Source: Domibacillus indicus
Lineage (GTDB): Bacteria > Bacillota > Bacilli > Bacillales > Domibacillaceae
Reading direction: 5' to 3'
DNA length: 64,000 nt
Assembly (NCBI RefSeq): GCF_000970685.1
Contig: NZ_LAJB01000002.1
Coordinates: forward strand, 403,854 to 467,853
The position numbers and the translations under genes are program-made. A model generated the notes under the pieces. That model saw only the letters and a list, made by a program, of their open reading frames with translations, had not been told where the DNA came from and ran no database searches. Below, in pieces: positions 36,372 to 46,776 of this stretch; position 1 is the first letter of the stretch, and each line of letters opens with the position of its first letter.

Positions 36372-36583
36372 TTTCCTGCTCCCTTCAGTGCGTTAAAGCG
36401 GTTATGTACTACTATATCATATTTAAAGCCGATTGGAACAGCCCAAAGAGCTGTTTTTGAGAATTTTATCACAATTCCGTGTTTAACGGCGACAAATTCT
36501 CTAAGTTTGAAGATAAAAAGCGCTTTCTCGCTTTGCCGTGCTGCCCATTTCTTCATATGGACATATAAATCCGGGTAAATGAA

Positions 36584-36602
36584 AAAGCCGGGCATACCGG
36601 CT

Positions 36603-36604
<2 letters not shown>
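36584..36604 (-). terminator. terminator after cheR
   Basis: AAAGCCGG / CCGGCTTT stem beginning inside the cheR stop codon, followed by TTTTTC on the minus strand. Confidence 0.8.
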
Positions 36605-37499
<895 letters not shown>

Positions 37500-37946
37500 T
37501 TAATATATCCACTCGGAACCTGACTTTGTGTAATCTGTAAGTTCTTCTTCTTTAAAGAAAAGACCAATTTCCCGCTCGGCACTTTCTGGAGAGTCAGAGC
37601 CGTGGATGACGTTTTTCCCAACAATAACCCCGTAATCACCGCGGATCGTTGCCGGTGCTGCATCTTGCGGATTGGTGGAACCCATCATTTTGCGGGCTGT
37701 CGCGATTACATTTTCCCCTTCCCATACCATTGCAAATACAGGGCCTGATGTAATGAAATCCACAAGCTCGCCAAAAAACGGACGTTCCTTATGTTCGCCG
37801 TAATGCTGCTCTGCTGTTTCGCGTGATACCTGAATAAGCTTGGCACCCGCAAGACGGAAGCCCTTTTTTTCGAAGCGGGATACAATTTCCCCAATTAAGC
37901 CGCGCTGTACGCCGTCAGGCTTTACCATTAAGTATGTTTTTTCCAT
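37500..37946 (-). CDS. ndk: nucleoside diphosphate kinase
   Basis: Balances nucleoside triphosphates by transferring the gamma phosphate through a phospho-histidine. 148 residues with [19 protein letters not shown] and the active-site segment [16 protein letters not shown] carrying the catalytic His. ATG at 37946 has GGTGA five bases upstream. It lies between hepT and cheR as in B. subtilis and ends at a strong terminator. Confidence 0.97.
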   Translation of the reverse strand: MEKTYLMVKPDGVQRGLIGEIVSRFEKKGFRLAGAKLIQVSRETAEQHYGEHKERPFFGELVDFITSGPVFAMVWEGENVIATARKMMGSTNPQDAAPATIRGDYGVIVGKNVIHGSDSPESAEREIGLFFKEEELTDYTKSGSEWIY

Positions 37947-38042
37947 ATCGCTCACCACTCCTGTATTATGTATACCGCTTACATGCGGACATGATGAATC
38001 GTATCACTTTCGCTGTAAATTTACAACGCTTTCATGGAAAAA

Positions 38043-39005
38043 TTAATATTTTCTTTTGCCAATAAAATGGGCAATATCCCGCAGAGAATTGCGATGTTTT
38101 CCCGGAGGCAGCTCATTTAAAATGTTCAGGGCACGGTCCAGGTAACGCCGGCTTAATTCGTGGGACTTTTCAATGGCATCACTGCTTTTTAAGCGGGCAA
38201 TAATTTCATTGATTTCCTCACGGCTGGAGTGGGCGTGCACAGATGAAATAAGGCTGCGCATTTCTTCATTTTCCATTGCATATAAAACGGGCAATGTAAT
38301 ATTCCCTTGAAGAAGATCTCCCCCGGCCGGCTTGCCAAGTTCTTTTTCACTGGCAGTGAAATCGAGAATATCGTCCGTGATTTGAAACGACATACCGACA
38401 TTGTAGCCAAATTCATATAGTTTCCGATGGATGGAAGCAGGTGCCCCTGCCGCAATTGCGCCAAGCTGGCAGCTGGCTGCAATTAAGATTGCTGTTTTCC
38501 GTTTGATCCGGCGCAGATAATCGCGTAAATGCTGTTCATACCGGTACTTGTCCTGGATTTGGACAATTTCTCCAATACACAGCTCTGTCATGGTATGCGA
38601 TAAAATCCGGTGCGCTTCCATGTCTTCAATTTGCGTGATACACTCAAGAGCAGCCGCAAAAATATAGTCTCCTGTATACATGGCAATCCGGTTGTCCCAT
38701 TCAGCTTTTACTGTATGTTTTCCACGGCGGATCACTGCATCGTCAATGACATCATCATGAACAAGTGAAGCCATATGGATGAGTTCAAGGGAGGCAGCCG
38801 CATGCTTTACACGATGAATGTCATAGTCGCCAAATTTTGCGCCGAGCAAAAGCATTACCGGGCGAATGCGTTTACCGCCAGCTTGAAGAAGATGCAAAGA
38901 CGCCTCTTCTAAAATGGGTGACGATGATCCGACAGCACGTTCAAGTTCTTGTTCGATGAAATCAATATCCGCTTTTAATCGCGCATAAATTAGTTTTATA
39001 TTCAT
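38043..39005 (-). CDS. hepT: heptaprenyl diphosphate synthase component II
   Basis: Catalytic subunit making the C35 side chain of menaquinone-7. The 320-residue trans-prenyltransferase has both aspartate-rich motifs, LVHDDVIDDA and FQITDDILDFTAS, and the GGKRIRPVMLLL substrate loop. It acts with HepS (component I), encoded two genes upstream, around menG. The start ATG leads directly into MNIKLIYARLKADI. Confidence 0.96.
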   Translation of the reverse strand: MNIKLIYARLKADIDFIEQELERAVGSSSPILEEASLHLLQAGGKRIRPVMLLLGAKFGDYDIHRVKHAAASLELIHMASLVHDDVIDDAVIRRGKHTVKAEWDNRIAMYTGDYIFAAALECITQIEDMEAHRILSHTMTELCIGEIVQIQDKYRYEQHLRDYLRRIKRKTAILIAASCQLGAIAAGAPASIHRKLYEFGYNVGMSFQITDDILDFTASEKELGKPAGGDLLQGNITLPVLYAMENEEMRSLISSVHAHSSREEINEIIARLKSSDAIEKSHELSRRYLDRALNILNELPPGKHRNSLRDIAHFIGKRKY

Positions 39006-39033
39006 TTCTTTTCACCCGGCTCTTGATCTAGTA

Positions 39034-39735
39034 TTATTTATTTCCGTAATGTGTTGCCGCTACTCCGCCTGTATGGGCTTTAAAGCGCACATTTTGAAAA
39101 CCGGCCTTCTGGAACATGCGGGCAAGCTCCTTCATATCTGGAAAATGGCGTGCGGATTCCTGGAGCCACGAGTACTCTTCATAGCTTTTGGCAAACAGGC
39201 GCCCAATTACCGGCATGATATAGCGGAAATATAAGGTGTAGCCTTCTTTAAAGACAGGCATTTGCGGCTGGCTCGTTTCCAGGCAGACTGCCATTCCGCC
39301 TGGCTTTAAAACGCGGTGCATTTCTTTCAGCACCTGCATATAGTCTGGTACATTGCGCAGCCCGAAGCCAATCGTTACATATTCAAACGTATTGTCTTCA
39401 AACGGCAGCTCCATCGCATTGCCATGAATCAGCTCCACCTGCTCAAGTCCCGCCGCTTTTACTTTTTCCCTGCCGACTGCAAGCATATTCTGGCTGAAAT
39501 CCAGTCCCTTGACCACTCCTTCAGGTCCTACCGCTTCAGCAAGCGCAATCGTCCAATCCGCTGTCCCGCAGCAAATATCGAGTGCTTTTGCCCCTTTTGG
39601 CACTTTCATCATGTTCATTGTTTCGTTTCGCCAGCGCTTATGCTGCTGAAAGCTGATGACAGAATTCATTTTATCATAGCTGCCGTAAATTTTTTCAAAG
39701 ACACCATGTACTTTTTCTTCTTTTGATTGCTGCAT
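39034..39735 (-). CDS. menG: demethylmenaquinone methyltransferase
   Basis: Final menaquinone step (UbiE/MenG family), SAM-dependent C-methylation. 233 residues: family signature [24 protein letters not shown] loop [18 protein letters not shown], and [24 protein letters not shown]. It sits between hepS and hepT with short gaps, so the side chain and ring methylation genes are co-expressed. Confidence 0.96.
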   Translation of the reverse strand: MQQSKEEKVHGVFEKIYGSYDKMNSVISFQQHKRWRNETMNMMKVPKGAKALDICCGTADWTIALAEAVGPEGVVKGLDFSQNMLAVGREKVKAAGLEQVELIHGNAMELPFEDNTFEYVTIGFGLRNVPDYMQVLKEMHRVLKPGGMAVCLETSQPQMPVFKEGYTLYFRYIMPVIGRLFAKSYEEYSWLQESARHFPDMKELARMFQKAGFQNVRFKAHTGGVAATHYGNK

Positions 39736-39738
39736 TGT

Positions 39739-40494
39739 TCACCCTTCTTCCACAAATCGAAGCGGCACGCTGAAAAGACGGTCCCGCTCCGCCCGAACAA
39801 CAGACGCGCTGCGTTCATCCATGTTTTGAATGCATGTATTTATCGTCAAGCGTATTTGTTCAAGCTGATGCTTTAGTGCGCCAGCGGCCTGCTCGTTTGT
39901 TCCAAGCACCCGGGCCAGCGCATCGAAGGCGATAAACGGCTTCTCTTTTTCCTGAAGAAGCCGGTCGGCTGCCAAAAGCTGCTGGATAGCATGCCACACG
40001 GTTTTATCCGCTTTATTCTCTTTATACACCGCGCCAATAATATCTCCTTCAATCGTTTGCACCGCTCCGAAAACCGCTTCTTTTGAATGGAGCTGATGAC
40101 GGTGGAGAGACGTTTTCGCTTCATTTACTTTTTTAACGGCATCCGCCAGGATCTCTACCCAATGAATAGATCCGGCTTCGGCAAGCGTCCGGTAGTACAT
40201 GCCGCTGAAGAAGTCTCCAGCCAGAACAATCAGCTGGTGTTCCTGCGTCATCTCTTCTGTTACTGACGGGATTAAATCATGCGTGTCCATAGCCAGCTGA
40301 ATCAAGACAGCAGCAGCTATTTGCTTTTGAACACGCGCTTGTTTTCTATCTTCGTCTGTAAAGGCCAGCATTAAAGCGGCTGTTCGAAGCGGGTTGACGG
40401 ATGGCGGGCCAATCACCTTATCCAAAAACGGTTGCCTGCACACCCGGCTTATCTCTTCATTCAGCGCTTTCTGCTCCTCCTGCCACTCCTTCAT
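39739..40494 (-). CDS. hepS: heptaprenyl diphosphate synthase component I
   Basis: Non-catalytic partner of HepT, 251 residues, mostly helical. The VIGPPSVNPLRTAALMLAF block and the HLIPSVTEEMTQEHQLIVLAGDFFSGMYYRTLA block match the HEPPP synthase component I family. ATG at 40494 (MKEWQEEQK) has GAGGGG eight bases upstream. It begins 87 bases after folE; the TRAP gene mtrB, which lies between folE and hepS in B. subtilis, is not there. Confidence 0.9.
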   Translation of the reverse strand: MKEWQEEQKALNEEISRVCRQPFLDKVIGPPSVNPLRTAALMLAFTDEDRKQARVQKQIAAAVLIQLAMDTHDLIPSVTEEMTQEHQLIVLAGDFFSGMYYRTLAEAGSIHWVEILADAVKKVNEAKTSLHRHQLHSKEAVFGAVQTIEGDIIGAVYKENKADKTVWHAIQQLLAADRLLQEKEKPFIAFDALARVLGTNEQAAGALKHQLEQIRLTINTCIQNMDERSASVVRAERDRLFSVPLRFVEEG

Positions 40495-40581
40495 TGTGAA
40501 AACCCCTCGCTCGTGAATCATTTCAATAGTTTGCTCCGTTCTATCCTTCCTGTGTATGTTTAGTATATCATACTCCACTTT

Positions 40582-41151
40582 TTATGACGAACGAATGAGC
40601 GAAAGCAGTTCTGTCCGCAGCTGGGAATTGTTTTCATAGATTCCGCGCGCAGCAGTCGTGACCGTTTTCGCGCCCGGTTTTTTCACGCCGCGCATGGCCA
40701 TGCACATATGCTCCGCTTCAACGATTACCATTACTCCATGCGGCTGAAGCATTTCCATAATCGCATTTGCTACATCACTTGTTATGCGCTCCTGCAGCTG
40801 CGGACGGCGGGCAACCGATTCTACAGCACGTGCCAGCTTGCTCAGCCCTGTAACTTTTCCGCCTTTTGGCAAATACGCTACATGCGCATGGCCGAAAAAT
40901 GGAACAAGGTGATGTTCACACATAGAATAAAATGGAATATCTTTCACAAGTACAAGCTCTTCGTATTGTTCTTCGAATACTGTTTCAAAATAAAGTTTTG
41001 GATCTGTGTGAAGTCCCGAAAAAACTTCTTCATACATTTTTGCTACGCGTTTTGGTGTATCTAAAAGGCCGTCCCGGTCGGGATTTTCGCCTACTGCTTC
41101 TAAAATCAGGCGCACTGCCTCCTCAATTTTGGCATGATTTACTTTCTCCAT
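40582..41151 (-). CDS. folE: GTP cyclohydrolase I
   Basis: First enzyme of tetrahydrofolate synthesis, 189 residues. Zinc and substrate residues are in [21 protein letters not shown] and [12 protein letters not shown], and [20 protein letters not shown] holds the third zinc ligand. B. subtilis calls it mtrA. It has its own upstream region after the hup terminator. Confidence 0.97.
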   Translation of the reverse strand: MEKVNHAKIEEAVRLILEAVGENPDRDGLLDTPKRVAKMYEEVFSGLHTDPKLYFETVFEEQYEELVLVKDIPFYSMCEHHLVPFFGHAHVAYLPKGGKVTGLSKLARAVESVARRPQLQERITSDVANAIMEMLQPHGVMVIVEAEHMCMAMRGVKKPGAKTVTTAARGIYENNSQLRTELLSLIRSS

Positions 41152-41252
41152 CTTCTCTCACTCCTGTATATGTCATTGTATATTTAGTATTTGTACTGCA
41201 CTTCATCTTAGCATACCGGCACGAACCCGGCAAAAAGAAATATTCAAAAAAA

Positions 41253-41271
41253 GACTGCCCAATGGGCAGTC
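41253..41271 (-). terminator. terminator after hup
   Basis: 8-bp stem GACTGCCC / GGGCAGTC followed by seven T residues on the minus strand. Confidence 0.85.
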
Positions 41272-41298
41272 CTGCTTTAGCCGGATTAGGCTATGTAC

Positions 41299-41571
41299 TT
41301 ATTTCACTGCATCTTTCAATGCTTTGCCCGGTTTAAACGCCGGTACCTTGCTTGCAGCGATTTCGATTTCTTCTCCAGTTTGCGGATTGCGTCCTTTACG
41401 TGCTGAACGTTCGCGAACTTCAAAGTTTCCGAAACCGATCAATTGTACTTTGTCGCCTTTTGCCAATGTATCTTGGATGGCATCGAAAAGAGCGTCAACT
41501 GCTTTCGTTGCATCTTTTTTGGAAAGTTCCGCTGTTTCTGCAACCTCGTTGATCAAATCAGTTTTGTTCAT
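41299..41571 (-). CDS. hup: DNA-binding protein HU
   Basis: Histone-like nucleoid protein, 90 residues, named hbs in B. subtilis. [20 protein letters not shown] at the start, the dimer core [22 protein letters not shown] with the DNA-binding beta arms, and [15 protein letters not shown] at the end. ATG at 41571 follows GGAGGAGGTGA. Monocistronic, with a promoter region upstream and a terminator downstream. Confidence 0.97.
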   Translation of the reverse strand: MNKTDLINEVAETAELSKKDATKAVDALFDAIQDTLAKGDKVQLIGFGNFEVRERSARKGRNPQTGEEIEIAASKVPAFKPGKALKDAVK

Positions 41572-41717
41572 GCCATTCACCTCCTCCCGCATGAGACCCG
41601 ATAAACATTGTTATATCAATGTTTTACCGTAATTCTGTTAAAAGATTATCACATGTGTTCGGTCATATCAAGCAGAATCCATCTTAATTGGGCATTTTCG
41701 CCGTTTCAACCGAAAAA

Positions 41718-41738
41718 AGACTCCCATTTTGAGAGTCT
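41718..41738 (-). terminator. terminator after spoIVA
   Basis: AGACTC / GAGTCT stem followed by TTTTTTCGG on the minus strand, ten bases past the spoIVA stop. Confidence 0.75.
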
Positions 41739-41748
41739 GAGCCGCTTT

Positions 41749-43224
41749 TTATAGCAAAATCGCAATCATACCGCCTGATCCCTGGTTAATGATTTTCTCC
41801 AGTGTATCTTTTAATTTGCTGCGGGCATGGTCAGGCATCAGGGATACTTTTGACTGGATGCCGTCCCGGACAATTGTGCTTAAATTGCGTCCGAAAATGT
41901 CACTGTTCCAGACGGACAGCGGATCATCTTCAAAATCTTTCATTACATGATGAACGAGCTCTTCACTTTGCTTCTCAGAACCGATAATTGGCGAAAATTC
42001 GGACTCAATATCTACTTGAATCATATGAATAGATGGCGCTACCGCCTTCATACGAACACCATAGCGCGATCCGTGGCGAATGATTTCCGGCTCCTCTAAA
42101 CGCATTTCGCTTATGGACGGAACAGCAACACCGTATCCAGTCTGCTTCACCATTTTAAGCGCTTCCTCTACCTGCTCGTATTCTTCTTTAATGCGGGCAT
42201 AATGCTGCATAATTTCAAGCAGGTGCTCTTTTCCGCGCAACGGCTCTCCAATAATTTCATTGACGATCGTTTCATAAAGGCCGTCCGGCGCCTGGACATT
42301 AATTTCGGCAATGCCCTGCCCCATATCCATTCCCGTTAAAACGGCAGATTCAATGTATTCACCGCCGCCGAATTGGTCAACGACGCGGTTCACATCCCGC
42401 AGCCTTTTAATATCTTTGACCGTTTCTTTCACCATTTCATTGTATTTATCACGCAGCCAGTGGGACTCATCAAGTGCCATAATCCATGAAGGAAGATGCA
42501 CATTTACCTCATGAACAGGAAATTCAAACAATGCTTCCTGCAGGACGTGAAGTACATTTGCTTCTGTCATCGATTCAACCGACATCGCCAGCACAGGTAT
42601 ATCATACTTTTCGGCGAGTTCCTGCTGAAGCAGCATCGTTTCCGTGTGCTCCGGGCGGGCGGAATTAATAATCAAAATAAACGGCTTACCGACTTCTTTC
42701 AGTCCGTTTACAGCTTTTTCTTCAGCTTCTACGTAGGAGTTTCTCCGCATTTCGCCAAATGAGCCGTCCGTTGTGACAACGACTCCAATCGTCGAATGCT
42801 CTTCAATGACTTTCCGCGTCCCGATATCTGCCGCTTCATCAAATGGAATTGGCTCATCATGCCAGGGCGTCTGGATCATTCGCGGCCCATGCTCGTCTTC
42901 ATATCCTTTCGCTTCTGGCACAACATAGCCAACACAATCGACAAGCCGAATGTTTACCAGCACACCGCCTGCCTGTACGGCGGCTGCCCTGCTTGGGACA
43001 AATTTCGGCTCAGTTGTCATAATCGTTCTGCCCGCTGCGCTCTGCGGCAGTTCATCCTGGGCCCGCCGGCGCTCCGATTCACTGTCCATATTCGGCAGCA
43101 CCAAAAGCTCCATAAACCGCTTTATAAACGTTGATTTCCCCGTTCTGACGGCCCCCACAACGCCTAAATAAATATCGCCTTCCGTCCGCTCGGCAATATC
43201 CTTAATGACTTCTGTATTTTCCAT
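41749..43224 (-). CDS. spoIVA: stage IV sporulation protein A (coat ATPase)
   Basis: Spore-coat basement protein that polymerises by ATP hydrolysis on the forespore surface, 491 residues. Walker A is GVVGAVRTGKSTFIKRFMELL (residues ~21-41), VDCVGYVVPEAKGY is the Walker B/switch region, and the middle and C-terminal domains run to the end GSGGMIAILL. Very highly conserved. A near-consensus SigE promoter precedes it, consistent with mother-cell expression. Confidence 0.97.
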   Translation of the reverse strand: MENTEVIKDIAERTEGDIYLGVVGAVRTGKSTFIKRFMELLVLPNMDSESERRRAQDELPQSAAGRTIMTTEPKFVPSRAAAVQAGGVLVNIRLVDCVGYVVPEAKGYEDEHGPRMIQTPWHDEPIPFDEAADIGTRKVIEEHSTIGVVVTTDGSFGEMRRNSYVEAEEKAVNGLKEVGKPFILIINSARPEHTETMLLQQELAEKYDIPVLAMSVESMTEANVLHVLQEALFEFPVHEVNVHLPSWIMALDESHWLRDKYNEMVKETVKDIKRLRDVNRVVDQFGGGEYIESAVLTGMDMGQGIAEINVQAPDGLYETIVNEIIGEPLRGKEHLLEIMQHYARIKEEYEQVEEALKMVKQTGYGVAVPSISEMRLEEPEIIRHGSRYGVRMKAVAPSIHMIQVDIESEFSPIIGSEKQSEELVHHVMKDFEDDPLSVWNSDIFGRNLSTIVRDGIQSKVSLMPDHARSKLKDTLEKIINQGSGGMIAILL

Positions 43225-43271
43225 CAGCAGCCCCCTCCCGTTTTAAACGGCTCGTCCGCCGCCTGCCATAC

Positions 43272-43300
43272 AGTGTATGAGCTACAGTTTAACTATATGC
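43272..43300 (-). promoter_or_regulatory. SigE promoter of spoIVA
   Basis: GCATATA (43294-43300), 14-base spacer, CATACACT (43272-43279) on the minus strand. This matches the SigE consensus KMATATA-N14-CATACAMT closely. Confidence 0.75.
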
Positions 43301-43319
43301 AAAAAAGAAGCCTGCAATG

Positions 43320-44045
43320 TTATTCAGGCTTCTTTTTTTGCATGAGTATTGGTTCTCCCTGTTTATCTACTGTATAAGGGAGCGAGAAAGCCGGCACAAA
43401 CGGAGAAGACTCAACGAGCAAGGAGCGGATGTCTTCACCGGGTGCGGGAAGGTTGTCCATTTTCTGCAGCTCCGCATACAAGTCAGCTGCATAATCAATA
43501 TATAAAGTTCTATCACCGCTGATCACGAGCGGAAGCTGTCTGCCCGAATACGGACTGGTCACATATGGCTCGCTTTCATAGCCGAGCTCTTTGTAATCCA
43601 ATGAATAAACATTGTCAGCCAGCTCTTCTTTAAATGGCGGGTATTCATGGGCAATCAGGCGAATGTTTACGCTGCGAATCTGCTCAGCCAGACGCAAATC
43701 AATCAGCTTAACTGTCGGCTTCGTTTCAACATCAACTAAGACATACTGATAGATGCCCCCGCTTTCAAATGCATTTCCCGGAGACTCCGCCATAAAGCGC
43801 GGCACTATTTTGCTGAAGTCGATCGGATACTTCTCATAAATATCGGGGTCATCTTCTTTTGTTTTAATCGGCAAAATGCCGTCTTCTTCCGCTTGAAACT
43901 GCTCTACAGCAGACTGAACAGACTGGAGCTGGGCTTCATAAGGAACTTCATTCTGGGCCAAATCTTCTTCTGGATACAAACAGCCTCCAAGCAAAAGTGA
44001 AAGCAGAAGCATCGAAAAAAACATTCCGGTTTTTCTTTTGATCAT
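43320..44045 (-). CDS. yphF: YphF-like lipoprotein (DUF3939)
   Basis: A 241-residue secreted lipoprotein: signal peptide with lipobox LLGGC around residue 22, then a soluble domain with IVPRFMAESPGNAFESGG and VTSPYSGRQLPLVISGDRTL. Its position between spoIVA and yphE is that of B. subtilis yphF. Function unknown. ATG at 44045 has AGAGGTGA eight bases upstream; the GTG twelve bases earlier sits on that site. yphE ends 21 bases before. Confidence 0.85.
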   Translation of the reverse strand: MIKRKTGMFFSMLLLSLLLGGCLYPEEDLAQNEVPYEAQLQSVQSAVEQFQAEEDGILPIKTKEDDPDIYEKYPIDFSKIVPRFMAESPGNAFESGGIYQYVLVDVETKPTVKLIDLRLAEQIRSVNIRLIAHEYPPFKEELADNVYSLDYKELGYESEPYVTSPYSGRQLPLVISGDRTLYIDYAADLYAELQKMDNLPAPGEDIRSLLVESSPFVPAFSLPYTVDKQGEPILMQKKKPE

Positions 44046-44066
44046 ATTGTTCTTCACCTCTTTGCC

Positions 44067-44267
44067 CTAACGGGTCGGGCCGCTTAAAACAACAAACGCC
44101 ACAATTAGTCCGCCTGCAATCATGCAAAGGTATGCAACCAGCGCTGTTATTCCCTTTAAGATTTTATTGCTAAACTTATAACGGCTTACATAAATTGAAA
44201 AAATAGAGACAATCATCAGTCCCATTCCAGCAAACGAAATCCACATTTTCAGCATAGATGGTGACAT
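44067..44267 (-). CDS. yphE: YphE family small membrane protein (DUF2768)
   Basis: A 66-residue protein with two membrane helices (WISFAGMGLMIVSIFSIYVS and the LVAYLCMIAGGLIVAFVVL segment) joined by a basic loop RYKFSNKILKG. It is adjacent to gpsA as in B. subtilis. Function unknown. The ATG at 44267 (MSPSMLKMW) has AAAGGA nine bases upstream; an ATG two codons earlier is the alternative. Confidence 0.8.
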   Translation of the reverse strand: MSPSMLKMWISFAGMGLMIVSIFSIYVSRYKFSNKILKGITALVAYLCMIAGGLIVAFVVLSGPTR

Positions 44268-44285
44268 GGGCATTCGTCCTTTCCG

Positions 44286-45326
44286 TTAATCCAGCTTTGT
44301 ATCTAAAATATTTATCAAATCTTCCAGCTCGTGTTTTTTCACACGGGCCATCAAATCATCAACTGCTTTTTTCGGGTCCTGCTGCTTAAATAAAATATGA
44401 TAAAGGGCATTTGTAATCGGCATTTGAACACCATATTTTTCGGAAAGCTGGTGCCCTGCTTTCGTGGTCCGCACTCCTTCTACGACCATTCCCATGCTAT
44501 CGAGCACTTCTTCAAGCTTTTTTCCCTGGCCGAGCATGTTACCGGCACGCCAGTTTCTTGAATGAACGCTTGTACATGTTACAATCAAGTCGCCGATACC
44601 AGCAAGCCCCGAGAAGGTAAGCGGATTCGCTCCCATTTTGGTTCCGAGGCGGGCGATTTCAGCCAGTCCGCGTGTAATCAGCGCTGCTTTTGCATTATCG
44701 CCATAGCCGAGGCCGTCGGAAATTCCGGCAGCCAGGGCGATAATATTTTTCAAAGCGCCTCCAATTTCAACCCCGATCAGGTCGGGATTCGTGTAAACAC
44801 GAAAATGCTGGTTCATAAACAGGTCCTGTGTTTTCTGAGCCGCTTCCGCCGACCTGGATGAAACGGTAACGGTCGTGGGATGGCGCAGGCTTACTTCCTC
44901 CGCGTGGGAAGGACCGGACAGCACCACCACGTTTTTTAAAACCGTCTCTGGCATTTCCTGCTCAATCATTTCTGAAATCCGCAGCAGCGAGTCAGGCTCG
45001 ATTCCTTTTGATACATGAACAACCGTCACCGGCATCCGGGCTGCTTTCACAATCTGCTGCGCCACCTCCCGAATTGCTTTTGTCGGTACAGCCAGTACAA
45101 CCGTGTCCACCTCTTCCAGCGCTTCCGCGAGCGACGTTGTGCCTTTTATATTCGCCGGCAGTGAAATATCCGGCAGATACCGGCTGTTTGTATGGTTCTC
45201 GTTTAACTCATCCATTCGCATCTTATTTTTCGCCCACATATATACGTTGTGGCCATTATCGGCAAGCACAAGCGCCAGGGCCGTGCCCCAGCTTCCTGCC
45301 CCAAGCACTGCGATTTTTTCTGTCAT
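44286..45326 (-). CDS. gpsA: NAD(P)-dependent glycerol-3-phosphate dehydrogenase
   Basis: Makes sn-glycerol 3-phosphate for phospholipids from dihydroxyacetone phosphate. 346 residues: dinucleotide loop [61 protein letters not shown] with the catalytic Lys, and the C-terminal helical domain. It follows der by 21 bases. plsC, also in phospholipid synthesis, is ~4 kb away. Confidence 0.97.
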   Translation of the reverse strand: MTEKIAVLGAGSWGTALALVLADNGHNVYMWAKNKMRMDELNENHTNSRYLPDISLPANIKGTTSLAEALEEVDTVVLAVPTKAIREVAQQIVKAARMPVTVVHVSKGIEPDSLLRISEMIEQEMPETVLKNVVVLSGPSHAEEVSLRHPTTVTVSSRSAEAAQKTQDLFMNQHFRVYTNPDLIGVEIGGALKNIIALAAGISDGLGYGDNAKAALITRGLAEIARLGTKMGANPLTFSGLAGIGDLIVTCTSVHSRNWRAGNMLGQGKKLEEVLDSMGMVVEGVRTTKAGHQLSEKYGVQMPITNALYHILFKQQDPKKAVDDLMARVKKHELEDLINILDTKLD

Positions 45327-45347
45327 GCAAATTCCAGCCTTTCTTCC

Positions 45348-46658
45348 TTATTTTCTTGCGCGCGCAATAATGTGAATCGGCGTTCCTTCAAAGGAAAACG
45401 CATCTCGAATGCGGTTTTCAAGAAAGCGAAGATATGAAAAGTGCATGAGCTCCGGTTCGTTGACAAACACAACAAAAGTCGGCGGCTTGACCGATACCTG
45501 TGTTGCATAATAAACGCGCAGGCGTTTTCCTTTGTCTGCAGGAGCCGGATTCATCGCAACAGCATCTGTAATAACGTCATTTAACACGCTCGATTGAACA
45601 CGCATCGAATGGCTTTCACTAGCCCGGTCAATGTACGGCATCAATGTATGAATGCGTTTTTTTGTCAGCGCGGAAAGAAAGACAATTGGTGCGTAGTCTA
45701 AAAACTGAAAATGGCTGCGGATGTTTTCTTCAAACTCACCCATTGTTTTTTCATTTTTTTCGACCGCATCCCATTTATTCACGACAATCACGACTGCGCG
45801 GCCTGCTTCGTGGGCGTAGCCTGCAATATGCTTATCCTGTTCCCGGATGCCTTCTTCAGCGTTTAAAACGACCAGCACAACATCGGACCGCTCAATCGCT
45901 CTCATAGCCCGAAGCACGCTGTACTTTTCCGTCGTTTCATATACCTTGCCGCGTTTGCGCATGCCGGCCGTGTCAATAATGACATATTTCTGGCCGTTAT
46001 ACGTATACGGGGAGTCAACCGCATCCCGTGTAGTTCCAGCAATGTCACTGACAATAACACGGTCTTCGCCAAGCAGCGCATTCGTAAGCGATGATTTCCC
46101 TACATTTGGACGGCCGATTAATGAAAATTTAATGACATCATCGTCATATTCCTTGTCTTCCCCCTTTGGAAAATGGGAGACCACTTCATCAAGCAGATCG
46201 CCAAGACCGATCCCGTGAGCGCCTGAGATCGGATAAATTTCTCCAAAACCAAGCGAATAAAAATCATAAATATCCGCACGCATATCTGGATTGTCTACTT
46301 TATTGACGCCAAGGACCACCGGCTTTTTCGACCGGTACAGAATCTTGGCTACTTCCTCATCAGCCGATGTCACACCTTCACGGCCATTGACAATAAAAAT
46401 AATAACGTCGGCTTCGTCAATCGCGATTTCCGCCTGCTGGCGGATTTGTTCTAGAAAAGGCTCATCCCTCAGGTCAATGCCGCCTGTATCAATTAAATTA
46501 AATTCATGTGTCAGCCATTCGCCGGAGCTGTAAATACGGTCGCGTGTTACACCCGGCACATCCTCGACAATTGAAATACGTTCGCCGGCAATCCGGTTAA
46601 AAATCGTTGATTTGCCGACATTCGGCCTTCCAACAATCGCAACTGTCCGTTTCATCAT
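45348..46658 (-). CDS. der: ribosome biogenesis GTPase Der (EngA)
   Basis: Essential GTPase for 50S subunit assembly with two G domains in tandem. Domain 1: [23 protein letters not shown]. Domain 2: [37 protein letters not shown]-like C-terminal domain follows and ends [13 protein letters not shown]. 436 residues. ATG at 46658 or the next codon are both possible; the frame upstream has no good site. Confidence 0.96.
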   Translation of the reverse strand: MMKRTVAIVGRPNVGKSTIFNRIAGERISIVEDVPGVTRDRIYSSGEWLTHEFNLIDTGGIDLRDEPFLEQIRQQAEIAIDEADVIIFIVNGREGVTSADEEVAKILYRSKKPVVLGVNKVDNPDMRADIYDFYSLGFGEIYPISGAHGIGLGDLLDEVVSHFPKGEDKEYDDDVIKFSLIGRPNVGKSSLTNALLGEDRVIVSDIAGTTRDAVDSPYTYNGQKYVIIDTAGMRKRGKVYETTEKYSVLRAMRAIERSDVVLVVLNAEEGIREQDKHIAGYAHEAGRAVVIVVNKWDAVEKNEKTMGEFEENIRSHFQFLDYAPIVFLSALTKKRIHTLMPYIDRASESHSMRVQSSVLNDVITDAVAMNPAPADKGKRLRVYYATQVSVKPPTFVVFVNEPELMHFSYLRFLENRIRDAFSFEGTPIHIIARARK

Positions 46659-46721
46659 TTCATCTTTCCCTTCATTGGTTCTTGCTTTTATATTGCTCAT
46701 TTCTTTTTTTGTTCAAAAGAA

Positions 46722-46746
46722 AACCCTTCTGCCGTGAGAAGGGGTT
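46722..46746 (-). terminator. terminator after fni
   Basis: AACCCTTCT / AGAAGGGGTT stem followed by TTTTCTTTTG on the minus strand. It separates fni from der. Confidence 0.75.
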
Positions 46747-46776
46747 CAATCAACATCTTATTTTAGCATATTTCCA

